From positions 682,001 to 746,000 of the forward strand of contig CAVXFM010000010.1 in the NCBI GenBank assembly GCA_963760985.1: a DNA stretch of 64,000 nt. The letters are read 5' to 3'. The notes beneath the pieces were generated by a model, which saw only the letters and a list, made by a program, of their open reading frames with translations, had not been told where the DNA came from and did no database searches. Positions within the stretch are counted from its first letter, which is position 1. Each line of letters begins with the position of its first letter. A program made the translations under genes and the position numbers. This document shows positions 1 to 8,385 of the stretch, in pieces. This DNA is from JACRDG01 sp963760985 (lineage in GTDB: Bacteria; Desulfobacterota; Desulfomonilia; Desulfomonilales; Desulfomonilaceae).

Positions 1-127
1 ATGTATCGCCTTAAACAACAGTATGTTAAGACTGTTTCATCAAGCTTGAAGACCTTAAACCTCCGCAAAAATCTCATGCGACTTCTAGCTTTTTCGCGTA
101 ACTCGTCAATTCTTAGTCACTTTTTAG

Positions 128-156
128 TTGACAATAATAAAGTCAAAGGTAAAGCT
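128..156 (+). promoter_or_regulatory. possible sigma70 promoter of the outer-membrane protein gene
   Basis: A consensus TTGACA lies at 128-133 in an AT-rich stretch. About 16-17 bases downstream is a weak -10-like TAAAGC at 150-155. The gene's own ribosome site, GGAGGGAGGG, is at 182-191 just before the ATG at 193. The -10 is poor, so this is only a candidate. Confidence 0.35.
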
Positions 157-192
157 CAGTTTTAAGAGAACGTTGTTACCTGGAGGGAGGGT

Positions 193-1233
193 ATGTACTC
201 AAGAACGTCCTGTATGCTATTGGTATGTCTACTGTTAATGTTAGTAGCATTTGCAACCAACGCGCCAGCATGGAACCTGGCCCAGGCAGCTTTTGTTGAG
301 CCTAAACAAGAGCAAGTTGCGTCTGCTGCCCCTCAAACGACAGTCAAGACCAAACCGATCACCAAGGTCAAACCGATCATCAAGGTCAAGCCCGCGAAGA
401 GGATCGTCAAATGTCGTCCTCTCGATGCGGGATACGGCCCTGCCTTTGGGTTCGGAGGAAGAGCTGTCTGCATCCTGCCGTTTGAACGACCGCGCGGGTG
501 GGTATTCTCTGCAGAGGCTCTATACGCCAGAACAAGAGGTAAAGTGCGCAATGCGCAAACCACATACACCGCATACAATGCCTATCAAGACGTGGATTTG
601 AATTCCGATCTCGGAGTCCCGGACCACAACGTCGTGGGCACATTTTCAGCCCGATATCGTTTCAGCCCGGCATGGTCGGTACGCTACTCCATCATGCCAA
701 TGGCCATCGAGTCAACAGGAACCACTTCCAATAGCTTCACGTTCGGCCCCGTTAATCTGGTGGCGAGTGGACAGCCGACAAGAGTCAAATGGGAGCGCAT
801 CTACCATCGTGTGGGGCTCGTCTATGATCCGATCCGCACTCTGTCCTCAAGGGTCAGTGTCTTCGGCGATTTTGTAAAGCTGGACGACAAGATCCAGTTC
901 AGCCAGGTGGGTTACGGTCTGGGGAGCAGCGCCACCATGGATGTGGGTCTCAACATGGGTATGGCTGGCATAGAAATGGAGAAATGCCTCAAGACCACGG
1001 CTTCCTGCAGCACATTGTCTTTGGAATGCAGCGCGGCAGTGGCGTTCGGAGACGACGGGGTAGGCTCTGATCTGAGCACCGGCATCAAATTCAGCATTCC
1101 GCTGAACAATGGCCGATGGGGCTTTGTGAAAGGCGGTTACCGGTACCTGACCTATAAGAAGAAATACAGTGACGCCAGATTGATTGATACATGCCTCGAC
1201 GGAGGCTTCGTGCAAATGGGATTAGTCTTCTAA
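193..1233 (+). CDS. outer-membrane beta-barrel-like protein, secreted, with Lys-Pro repeat near the N-terminus
   Basis: A 346-residue protein with a clear Sec signal (hydrophobic MLLVCLLLMLVAFATNAPA, residues 8-26). A short basic segment follows in which the motif TKVKPI is repeated in tandem at DNA and protein level (residues about 53-70). The rest alternates polar and hydrophobic residues with many aromatic and Gly residues and ends in Phe, as outer-membrane barrels recognised by the BAM complex do. A very strong GGAGGGAGGG site precedes the ATG. I infer an outer-membrane porin-like or OmpA/OmpW-type barrel; I do not recognise the family. The Lys-Pro segment could span the periplasm or contact peptidoglycan. 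It is apparently monocistronic, with a hairpin terminator about 230 bp downstream. Confidence 0.7.
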   Translation: MYSRTSCMLLVCLLLMLVAFATNAPAWNLAQAAFVEPKQEQVASAAPQTTVKTKPITKVKPIIKVKPAKRIVKCRPLDAGYGPAFGFGGRAVCILPFERPRGWVFSAEALYARTRGKVRNAQTTYTAYNAYQDVDLNSDLGVPDHNVVGTFSARYRFSPAWSVRYSIMPMAIESTGTTSNSFTFGPVNLVASGQPTRVKWERIYHRVGLVYDPIRTLSSRVSVFGDFVKLDDKIQFSQVGYGLGSSATMDVGLNMGMAGIEMEKCLKTTASCSTLSLECSAAVAFGDDGVGSDLSTGIKFSIPLNNGRWGFVKGGYRYLTYKKKYSDARLIDTCLDGGFVQMGLVF

Positions 1234-1808
1234 TGGCCGCGGGGGCGAGGCTGAGTCCGCAAGGCTCCTCTTCCTCGCCTCAATTTCTTCTGCCACCCCT
1301 GACTAAGAACATACTGAAAAACATTGAGAATGATCGTCATTCTTGCCACCGGTTCCACAGCAATCAACCGGGAAGTGTCATCAGCAACGTGTGGCCGACC
1401 GACCGAGTTATGGGTCGGTCCCTGTTCCGGTCATTTTCAATGATGTTCAGTATTCCGCAAAGGCCCGACCGTTGGCTTGCTACTCCCAGCTCATTGGCCC
1501 GGTCGGGCTTTATTTCCTTCCCATGGCCTTCCTGATGTGAACGCAACTCGGCATCATTCCCCACAGAGACACAGAACACGCAGAAAAAAATCTCTTATCG
1601 GAAGTCGCTCAAACCAGGCCGCGCCAAAGAGGGAAGGGGAATCGTACGACGAGACTCCTGGCACCAAGGGCAATGCATGCCCATCCTTTCTGGCTGAGCG
1701 TCGGGGTACCGAAAATTGTCTGTGGTGTCTTGCTCCTGGGGAAAAGAGGTGACACATTATAGGGGCGCGCTGCGCAGCGAGCGTTGGGTCGCACTAAGAT
1801 AGGATCCC
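1234..1808. other. intergenic region with structured DNA
   Basis: No convincing gene. It holds a 12-bp imperfect inverted repeat (CATTGAGAATGA at 1322-1333 against TCATTTTCAATG at 1431-1442). This brackets a small hairpin with arms GACCGACC and GGTCGGTC at 1397-1420. A terminator-like hairpin follows at 1463-1515. From about 1540 to 1800 I see nothing further. Confidence 0.5.
1463..1515 (+). terminator. rho-independent-like terminator after the barrel gene
   Basis: Arms GCCCGACCG (1463-1471) and CGGTCGGGC (1500-1508) pair perfectly and are followed by TTTATTT. The loop is long (28 nt), so strength is uncertain. Confidence 0.5.
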
Positions 1809-2123
1809 ATGAACCTCAACGTGAGAATACTCCAGACCATCGTGAATGCACCGGGCACGTGTCGCAAGAACCTGGGAGTCCTTTTCCATTTGAGTGATTA
1901 CCGGCTCAAGAGGGTGTTTCGCAACATAGAGAGGGACCTCACGGGCCAAACCCTGGTTTATGGAGAAGGAAACGGCGTGTGGATCGTGCCGGTAGATCCG
2001 ACCCGATGTCTGGGGATGGAATGGGTCGGCAAGACAGAGGGGGGTACGTGCAATGTGCCGAGGAGCCTCTCTTTGAGGATCGATGCTGTTATCGCCACTC
2101 CCGTTGCGAAAACCCCGAGATGA
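1809..2123 (+). CDS. small protein coupled to the J-domain gene; possible winged-helix-like fold
   Basis: A 104-residue protein. The first about 60 residues (ILQTIVNAPGTCRKNLGVLF then LSDYRLKRVFRNIERDL) read like a small helix-turn-helix or winged-helix unit: a short helix, a turn, then a basic recognition-like helix. This is only a shape judgement and I do not recognise a family. The stop codon overlaps the start of the next gene (ATGA at 2120-2123), so the two are translationally coupled and probably act together. Confidence 0.55.
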   Translation: MNLNVRILQTIVNAPGTCRKNLGVLFHLSDYRLKRVFRNIERDLTGQTLVYGEGNGVWIVPVDPTRCLGMEWVGKTEGGTCNVPRSLSLRIDAVIATPVAKTPR

Positions 2124-2629
2124 CTGCGTTGGAGAGACGGCTTCGCTCTGTGTCAGGCCCGGCAGACCCCAGCGCGTACCTTTTGGGTCAATTGCCTTTG
2201 GTCGTAGTGGAGGAGCTCCACCAGGCCCTCAAAGGCATATCTCCCCTGACCCTCAGGGATCGCCGCCGTAAGGAACGGTTCCTGGCGATGCTTCGCTCTG
2301 CGGAGGCTTTCCTCCGATGGAAAGAAGCAATGCGAAGCCGAGAAAGGGATCAGTGGATCCCGCCGGAGTTTGGCGAGCGCCACCGCGCATCTTCGGGAAA
2401 TCTCTATGAATTCAGCTTGAAGAAGTACTTCATTGTCTTGGAGGTTTCCACCGAAGCCACCAAAGAAGAAGTACCGAAGGCCTGGCGGAGACTGTCGCTG
2501 CTGTACCACCCCGACACACGCGACGGCGACGAAGAAAAGATGAAGCTCATCAACGTTGCGAAAGAAAGAATCTTCAGAACGCGAGGATGGGATCGGCAGC
2601 CCCGTACAAAACGGCAAGAGAAATCATAG
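2120..2629 (+). CDS. protein with C-terminal J-domain
   Basis: 169 residues from the ATG that overlaps the upstream stop; a longer reading with an earlier in-frame ATG at 1979 would overlap the upstream gene heavily. The C-terminal 70 residues are a DnaJ domain: YFIVLEVSTEATKEEVPKAW, then RRLSLLYHPDTRDGDEEKM with the diagnostic HPD tripeptide, then a final helix. The N-terminal 100 residues are helical and unrecognised. J-domains stimulate the ATPase of DnaK-type Hsp70s, so this is probably a specialised co-chaperone without the G/F or zinc-finger regions of DnaJ. The client is unknown. Confidence 0.8.
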   Translation: MTALERRLRSVSGPADPSAYLLGQLPLVVVEELHQALKGISPLTLRDRRRKERFLAMLRSAEAFLRWKEAMRSRERDQWIPPEFGERHRASSGNLYEFSLKKYFIVLEVSTEATKEEVPKAWRRLSLLYHPDTRDGDEEKMKLINVAKERIFRTRGWDRQPRTKRQEKS

Positions 2630-2724
2630 CGCGCACACAAACAAAAAGGACGATCGGGTCGTGACCTTTGATTGTCCGACCCTCTCGTCCCATACTAGAT
2701 CGAGATCAAATTCTCGTATTCTTT

Positions 2725-3381
2725 CTACCAGTATGCCCCGAACAGCCCTTCGACCGGTCCTGCGAGAAGCTGCTTAGGCAGAGATGTTCTCGCCTTCTTG
2801 GCTATAGGTCTCATCATGTGACGGGGTGCTCTTCGCCCGTATCCCATGGACGGCGCCATTCCCATTCCATACCCCATACTCGGGGGACAGTATCCCATCC
2901 CGCACGACTGCGGCATGCACATGGGGGGAGGACAACACATGGGCGGGGGGCAACACGTGGGGGGAGGACAACACATGGCCACGGGCGCACATGCCGGTCT
3001 TCTCGGATAGCAGCCCGGGGTTGCGCACGGCCCCTGAAACAGGCACCCGACAATTTTAAAAGGAAGCGCTGCCACGCCGGCTACCAATCTGAGAGTCCCT
3101 TTGACGATCATGCACAGAGGGTTATCCTCACATCGCGGTGGGCACGGTTTGGGTCCGCACATCCGAGGCGCACACATCGGGGGGGCACAAGCCACGGGCG
3201 CACACATCGGCGGAGCGCACATGGGAGGCGGGCAACATGGCTGTGGTCCGCACATGGGCGGAAGACAAGGCGGCGGCGCACAACACGGTCCCCCTGCCGA
3301 GGCCTGACATACCAGCAACATGGTCAGCAGCGCGGTCAATGCTGCTGCGCGCCCGAAAGCACTCTTCTTGCTTGCGTTCAT
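2725..3381 (-). CDS. secreted Cys/Pro/Met-rich repeat protein
   Basis: About 218 residues from an ATG preceded by GGAAGGGG; an earlier in-frame ATG at 3453 lacks a good site. A signal peptide (AAALTALLTMLLVCQASA) is followed by a block of repeats of the type CxPPPMC, CAPPMC and CGPxPC. Then come a hydrophobic stretch of about 30 residues (IVKGTLRLVAGVAALPFKIV), a second block built on CCPPPMC, a Gly/Met/Tyr segment and a basic tail. Cys-Pro-Met spacing like this could bind soft metals such as Cu(I) or form a dense disulfide network outside the cell. No family recognised. The DNA is strongly repetitive and skewed. Convergent with the J-domain gene. Confidence 0.75.
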   Translation of the reverse strand: MNASKKSAFGRAAALTALLTMLLVCQASAGGPCCAPPPCLPPMCGPQPCCPPPMCAPPMCAPVACAPPMCAPRMCGPKPCPPRCEDNPLCMIVKGTLRLVAGVAALPFKIVGCLFQGPCATPGCYPRRPACAPVAMCCPPPTCCPPPMCCPPPMCMPQSCGMGYCPPSMGYGMGMAPSMGYGRRAPRHMMRPIAKKARTSLPKQLLAGPVEGLFGAYW

Positions 3382-3554
3382 TTGCAATACCCCTTCCAGC
3401 AAAGGACATGCCGACTCAGTCGACGAAAAACCAAGTTTATGAAACATGAGCACGTTTTATGCGTCCGAGCATAGCAAAAGAGTTGAAACGGTGTCAACCA
3501 CTTATGCGACCTGTAGGACGCCTTCTCCGAAAAGACTCCGCCAAAGCCGCTTCC

Positions 3555-4961
3555 CTATTCGTTGTCGTCTTCCCAGATGACGTCGTTGCTTCTGGACTCG
3601 TTCGGAAATTCTTCTTTGGGTTCGCTTTCCGGCCTTCCGGGAAATCCCACACGGCCGCAGCCGAAATCCAAGGACTTGCACGTGCCGAGATTCTCCACGA
3701 TCCGCTGTGCGTAACTCTTGCCGTTGGGCACCCATTCCTGCACCATTACGTCAATGATCGGTTCGTGGTTCGGGTCGAAACGAAGTTTGCCGCGAGGTCC
3801 CTCGATTTCCGTCTTTTGTATCAGCTCGGCGAGCATGCTCGGGTCTGTTTCCATGGGGTTGCGGGATGCGACCGCGCAAATAATTCCCGCGATGTCGTAC
3901 CCTTCAGCAGCTCTCGACGCGTCTGTGACCTCTTGTTGAAGCTTGTCCTTGATCTTGGCCACAAGCTTCTCCGGATCCTTCAAAGTCGTGAGCGTCCTGA
4001 CGCCCACGCAGTACTTGCCCGCACGCGCGAGGGTTTGCGGAAACGCGGTGAGGGCTTCCGGTCCGATCAGCGGCTTATTGAGGCGTGGAGTTGCTGTGTG
4101 GTATGCTTTGAGAAAGGCAGCGGCTCGCTGCCCTCGAAAGGAAGCAAAGACGAAGTCAGGTTTGGATTTCGCCACCGCGTCAAGAACCGTTTTCGGACTT
4201 CCCGATGCCACGGGAACCATCACTCGGTCCACGAACATTCCTCCGGATTTCTCAAAGCCCTGGGCAAAGAAGTCCGCTTCAGCATTGCCCAACGCGTCGT
4301 CATCGCCCGTGATAAACACTTTCATGCCGACCTTTTTCAGCGCCCACGGGGCCAGCGGTTGTGCTGCCTGGTATGAATTCGGTCGCACGCTGAAAATCTT
4401 GGGCGAGCAGAGTTCACCAGCCACGAGACGCACCGCGGGATTGGTGACAAACGCGATGGCTTTTGCGTCGGCCACGGCGCGAAGGGTCTTTTCCGCTCCC
4501 TCCAGGGAAGGTGGGCCGACGAGAAAGGTCACTTCCTGGTTAATTGCCAGGTCGGTCACGGCTTCCAAAATCTTGGCGTCGTCCGGGCCCGAATCCTTCT
4601 TCAGGATCTGAAGGTTCGGCGCTTGAGAGCCCTTTTCCTTGAGAAACCATTCAAAGCCTGCCAGGAGAGACTTCGCCTCTGGTGCAAAATCTCCGTGCTC
4701 GGGAAGAATAAACCCGACTTTGACCGCTGGGCTCGGTTCTGCTGCGCTCACGGAGCGTCCACCGACTATCAAGGCCACTGACGACGCTGCAGACCAGATG
4801 AGGAAATCCCGGCGGGAGATTCGAGATGTCTCATACCTCGCCGCTGACGCGAGTCTCTGAGAGTCTGCTGCATCGAGGTGAGCCACGCATACGTTCTGGT
4901 GACAACCGGATTCATTTTCTGCTTCTCCGTGAGTGGTTCCGCCGCACAATAGAGTGGTCAT
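3555..4961 (-). CDS. Tat-exported ABC-type periplasmic binding protein (branched-chain amino-acid/amide type)
   Basis: About 468 residues. The ATG at 4961 has the site GGAAAGGGG; an earlier ATG at 4997 has none. A twin-arginine motif SRRDFL (about residues 49-54) precedes the hydrophobic segment WSAASSVALIVGG, so export by Tat is likely, though the n-region is unusually long. The mature part is a type-I periplasmic binding fold (Peripla_BP_6/LivJ): VKVGFILPEHGDF, LKKVGMKVFITGDDDALG, ALTAFPQTLARAGKYCVGV and a C-terminal PRGKLRFD. No permease or ATPase genes are nearby, so it is an orphan receptor or works with a distant transporter. The C-terminal 50 residues are charged and unusual. Confidence 0.8.
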   Translation of the reverse strand: MTTLLCGGTTHGEAENESGCHQNVCVAHLDAADSQRLASAARYETSRISRRDFLIWSAASSVALIVGGRSVSAAEPSPAVKVGFILPEHGDFAPEAKSLLAGFEWFLKEKGSQAPNLQILKKDSGPDDAKILEAVTDLAINQEVTFLVGPPSLEGAEKTLRAVADAKAIAFVTNPAVRLVAGELCSPKIFSVRPNSYQAAQPLAPWALKKVGMKVFITGDDDALGNAEADFFAQGFEKSGGMFVDRVMVPVASGSPKTVLDAVAKSKPDFVFASFRGQRAAAFLKAYHTATPRLNKPLIGPEALTAFPQTLARAGKYCVGVRTLTTLKDPEKLVAKIKDKLQQEVTDASRAAEGYDIAGIICAVASRNPMETDPSMLAELIQKTEIEGPRGKLRFDPNHEPIIDVMVQEWVPNGKSYAQRIVENLGTCKSLDFGCGRVGFPGRPESEPKEEFPNESRSNDVIWEDDNE

Positions 4962-5650
4962 CTGCCCCTTTCCCTGCCGCCCTCGCCGGGGGGTCATGAT
5001 TTCATTGACAATTTCCCTTTTGCGGGGAGTATCCTACCTTAAACCCGGGGACGTGTAAAGAAAACAGCGAGCGCCACGGGCAGGAACAAAACACCTTCGC
5101 GACGGGTCAACGGAAAGTCCCTGCATCACGCGCCAGACACCGATCCAATGGCATACCGTTTTCGTAAAGTTCTTCCCTCAATGCTCCCTTACATAGGTTC
5201 GGTGTCTTATTCGGCCGCTCCGGGACGGAGGCGACCACTTTGACCGCCAAATAATGCGCAAATCCGCCACTGTATGTGCGTCGCTGACTATCAATACCGA
5301 TTCGCTTTCGACTGTACAACTTGGCGCAGGCTGCAGGCTGGGGACCCCCTTCGCCACGGACGACGCAAGGCCGTCTCATCACTTCGCTCAGGAGATCCCC
5401 AGCCCTACGATCTTACGCGTTTCAACGCGAATCGGTGCAAGAGGTGAGTGCGTCTGCCCACACGCCCGCTTTGTGGGTACACGCGTGGCCCCGCCCGATC
5501 GACGGGGAGAGCTTGCTTCCTGAGAAGGAGGGAGACGGAAACTCGGCTCTCATAAGCGAGGAGAAAAGGGGAAAGTGGTCCAGGGGTGCTTGCCGTGAGA
5601 GACAACCACCCCCGCAACATTCGTCGGAAGGACTCGAGCGGTCAATGGGG
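4962..5650. other. intergenic region carrying a type-A repeat
   Basis: No gene is supported. The main content is the 141-bp palindromic element at 5296-5436. The short open frames here run through that element and are not coding. Confidence 0.5.
5296..5436 (+). repeat. type-A dispersed palindromic element, copy 1
   Basis: The ends are inverted repeats: ACCGATTCGC at 5296-5305 and GCGAATCGGT at 5427-5436. An inner inverted pair (GCTGGGGA and TCCCCAGC) surrounds a conserved core GGACGACGCAAGGCCGTCT. A second full copy is at 38002-38141 and a partial one, opposite strand, at 25705-25790. MITE-like or REP-like; no protein is encoded. Confidence 0.75.
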
Positions 5651-6760
5651 TCAGGATTCCTCGATAACTCTGCGAAATCTTTCAAACAGGTATCGGGAAT
5701 CGTGGGGACCTGGTGACGCCTCGGGGTGATACTGGATGGAGAAAACCGGATACTTCTTGTGCACCATGCCCTCATTGGTATGGTCGTTGAGGTTGATGTG
5801 AGTCACTTCACACTCTGAGGTAAGCGATTCGGGCCTTACCGCGAAGTTGTGGTTCTGGGAAGTGATTTCCACATGGCCGGTCTCGATCCTGCGTACCGGG
5901 TGATTCGCTCCGTGATGCCCGAATGTGAGCTTGTACGTCTTTCCGCCAAGAGCCAGTCCAAGGATCTGATGACCGAGACAAATGCCGAAAATCGGCTTCT
6001 TGCCAATGAGGTTCCGCACATTCTCGATCATGTATGGCACTCCTTCCGGGTCGCCAGGCCCATTGGAAAGGAAAATGCCGTCAGGATCGGATGCGAGGAC
6101 TTCGTCACTCGTGGCAAACGCGGGAAAAACACGCACCGTGGCTCCGGAATCCACCAGGAGTCGGAGGATGTTCTGTTTGATCCCGCAATCGTACACCGCG
6201 ACTCGGAAGCGCGGGGCAGGGCGGGACGGCGACGCATTCCAGTGCCACGTGCCTTCTTCCCAGTCGTACGGAGACGAGCAGGTGACCTCCTTCACCAGGT
6301 CTAGGCCCTCGATATTCGGATACGCGCGTACCTTCTGCAACAGACTTTCGTAGTCGTGATCTTCGGTGGAAAGGATTCCCTTTTTGGCTCCGGTCTCACG
6401 AAGGTTCCTGGTGAGCTTTCTCGTGTCGATCCCGTGAATACCCATGATTCCTTGCTGCGCAAGAAACCCCTCCAGGTCCTGGCTCGTGCGCCAGTTGCTG
6501 GGGTGCGGGCAGTACTCTTTCACGATAAATCCGGTCAGAAAAGGCCGTACCGACTCATTGTCTTCAAAGTTGACGCCCGTGTTTCCTATGTGGGGGTACG
6601 TCATGGTCACGATTTGCCCGCGATAGGACGGATCGGTAAGTACTTCCTGATATCCGGTAATAGCGGTGTTAAAAACGACTTCGCCGACCTTCTCACCAGT
6701 CGCTCCGAATGAAGTTCCTCGGAAAATGGTGCCGTCGGCAAGAACCAGAGCTGCTTTCAT
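5651..6760 (-). CDS. carA: carbamoyl-phosphate synthase small (glutaminase) subunit
   Basis: 369 residues, normal length. It hydrolyses glutamine and channels ammonia to the large subunit CarB to make carbamoyl phosphate for pyrimidines and arginine. The N-terminal domain shows ALVLADGTIFRG and NTAITGYQEVLTDPSY. The class-I glutamine amidotransferase domain has Cys261 in FGICLGHQ and His345/Glu347 in YHPEASPGPHD. The ATG overlaps the stop of dapL (ATGA), so the two are co-transcribed and coupled. carB is not in this window, which is unusual since carA and carB are often adjacent. A type-A repeat lies just downstream. Confidence 0.97.
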   Translation of the reverse strand: MKAALVLADGTIFRGTSFGATGEKVGEVVFNTAITGYQEVLTDPSYRGQIVTMTYPHIGNTGVNFEDNESVRPFLTGFIVKEYCPHPSNWRTSQDLEGFLAQQGIMGIHGIDTRKLTRNLRETGAKKGILSTEDHDYESLLQKVRAYPNIEGLDLVKEVTCSSPYDWEEGTWHWNASPSRPAPRFRVAVYDCGIKQNILRLLVDSGATVRVFPAFATSDEVLASDPDGIFLSNGPGDPEGVPYMIENVRNLIGKKPIFGICLGHQILGLALGGKTYKLTFGHHGANHPVRRIETGHVEITSQNHNFAVRPESLTSECEVTHINLNDHTNEGMVHKKYPVFSIQYHPEASPGPHDSRYLFERFRRVIEES

Positions 6761-7938
6761 CCTTGTTCCTTCATGAATTCCCGAAGTCTTTCCATGGCTT
6801 GGTCAATCCTGTGGTCGGGAGTTGTCATGGAAATTCTGAACCATCCTTCGCCATTCGGCCCATAACCCACGCCAGGCGTTACCACGAGACCTTTGTGCTC
6901 CAGCAGATCCGCGCAGAAGTTCACCGCAGATGCGTAAGAATCCGGCACACGGGCCCAAAAATAGTAGCTGGCCCGAGGAAGCTGGAACCTGAATCCCATA
7001 TCTCGGAGGGCCTTGGCTATCCGATCTCGACGATCCTTGAACAACCCTGTACGCTTCGCGTGAAACGCCTGAGCTTCGGGATGCTTCAACGCACGACCCG
7101 CTGCCCTCTGGATGGCCATGAAAACACCGGAGTCAAAATTGGATTTCAGCGTGAGAAACGCGTCGATAAGCGCCTTTCCACCCACGACGAACCCGATACG
7201 CCAGCCCGTCATGTTAAAAGTCTTCGAAAAAGAATGTATCTCTATGGAGGTCTCTTTCGCCCCTGGAATCTTCATGATGCTTATGGGGCGATCCTCTTCT
7301 TCAAAGTATACCTCGGAATAGGCATTGTCGGAAAGTATCACGATGTCGTGTTTTCTGGCAAACGCGACGAGTTTTTCGAAAAAGCCTTCATCTGCCACTG
7401 CCGAGGTCGGGTTATTCGGATAATTCACAAACATGATTTTCGCCTGATCCGCCATGGCAGGGTCGATGGCATCCAGGTCCGGCAAGAATCCGTTTTCCGC
7501 GAGAATGGGAACGCGGCTTATCCGGCCCCCTGCGAATTCAATGGCAGTGGCATAGACCGGATATCCCGGATCGGTAGCTATTCCCACGTCACCGGGGTCC
7601 AGGAACGCCAAGGGCAGGTGGGATACCGCGTCCTTTGCCCCGATCACGGCCATGATCTCTGTGTCCGGATCCAATGCGACACCGAAGCGATCGGTGAACC
7701 ATTCGGCCACTGCCGCGCAGAAGTCGGGTTCCCCTTTATACCCGGGGTACACGTGATTGCGCGGGTTCCGCATCTCCTCGTTCATCAGCTCCAGCATAAA
7801 GTCCGGAGTCGGCCGATCAGGGTCTCCGATGCCCAAAGAGATCACATCGATGCCCTTGTCTTGAGCGGCCTTGCGCTTTTCGTCAATCAAGTGGAACAGA
7901 TAAGGGGGTGTTTCCAATACCCGCCTGGATAGTTTCAT
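6757..7938 (-). CDS. dapL: LL-diaminopimelate aminotransferase
   Basis: 393 residues from the ATG at 7938, chosen for its GGGGAGGAG site; an in-frame ATG at 8115 would add a basic non-homologous extension. A fold-type I PLP enzyme that converts tetrahydrodipicolinate to LL-diaminopimelate in one step for lysine and peptidoglycan. Visible marks are PPYLFHLIDE, ISLGIGDPDRPTP, YPGYKG, NYPNNPTS, the PLP lysine in SFSKTFNMTGWRIG, and a final GWFRISM. This matches the DapL class found in Desulfobacterota, though a related alanine or aspartate aminotransferase cannot be excluded. First gene of a dapL-carA unit. Confidence 0.88.
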   Translation of the reverse strand: MKLSRRVLETPPYLFHLIDEKRKAAQDKGIDVISLGIGDPDRPTPDFMLELMNEEMRNPRNHVYPGYKGEPDFCAAVAEWFTDRFGVALDPDTEIMAVIGAKDAVSHLPLAFLDPGDVGIATDPGYPVYATAIEFAGGRISRVPILAENGFLPDLDAIDPAMADQAKIMFVNYPNNPTSAVADEGFFEKLVAFARKHDIVILSDNAYSEVYFEEEDRPISIMKIPGAKETSIEIHSFSKTFNMTGWRIGFVVGGKALIDAFLTLKSNFDSGVFMAIQRAAGRALKHPEAQAFHAKRTGLFKDRRDRIAKALRDMGFRFQLPRASYYFWARVPDSYASAVNFCADLLEHKGLVVTPGVGYGPNGEGWFRISMTTPDHRIDQAMERLREFMKEQG

Positions 7939-8385
7939 AAAGCTCCTCCCCATTTTCGGTGCGAAAAATGTCACTGCAACCACTCGCAAGTCAGCGGCAA
8001 GCACTCTTCCTAAGATCAGAGTCACGCGTTTCTTGCGACCGGGCCTCCCTTGCGGCCGAGCATGCCTGATCGGGGAGGTCAGTCTCGAGAGACCGGACAG
8101 CGGTCTTGCCAGCATACCCGTTTGGAGCCTTGGCGCAAAGGATTTCTTGCAGGGCAGCAGCGCGTAACCCCGATTTCTGAAGGTGAAAATATTTTTGAGG
8201 CTGCATGAGCAAGCCCGAGTGAAGGCTGAGTGCCGGGGAAGCGCATAAAACTTGACTTATCAGCCCTCCTTGCAGTATTTTCGGACAATCGTTTCTGGAG
8301 AAAAAAGTACCACGTGTATGCCCCCCCTGAAACAATTCTTGGTTGCCTGTGTCTGAACTTCGTAAGCTTACTGATGTTCTCGGTC
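7939..8385. other. divergent promoter region between dapL and the sigma-factor gene
   Basis: 447 bp between two divergent genes. It must hold both promoters, but I cannot point to confident -35/-10 boxes. No gene is supported. Confidence 0.4.

Noticed and set aside
1..165. A 54-codon open frame starting at the first base of the window
   Set aside because: It begins exactly at the window edge, has no visible start site and low-complexity composition. It overlaps the putative promoter of the first real gene.
2880..3290. A CRISPR-like array suggested by the many short repeats around 2.9-3.3 kb
   Set aside because: Repeats are codon-phased, irregular in length and encode the Cys-Pro-Met protein; no conserved direct repeat plus spacer pattern.
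3459..4376. Long plus-strand open frame opposite the periplasmic binding-protein gene
   Set aside because: It is the reverse-strand shadow of a well-supported gene; no ribosome site and no family pattern.
6709..7932. 407-codon plus-strand open frame across carA-dapL
   Set aside because: Antisense shadow; its protein is arginine/histidine-rich nonsense compared with two clear enzymes on the other strand.
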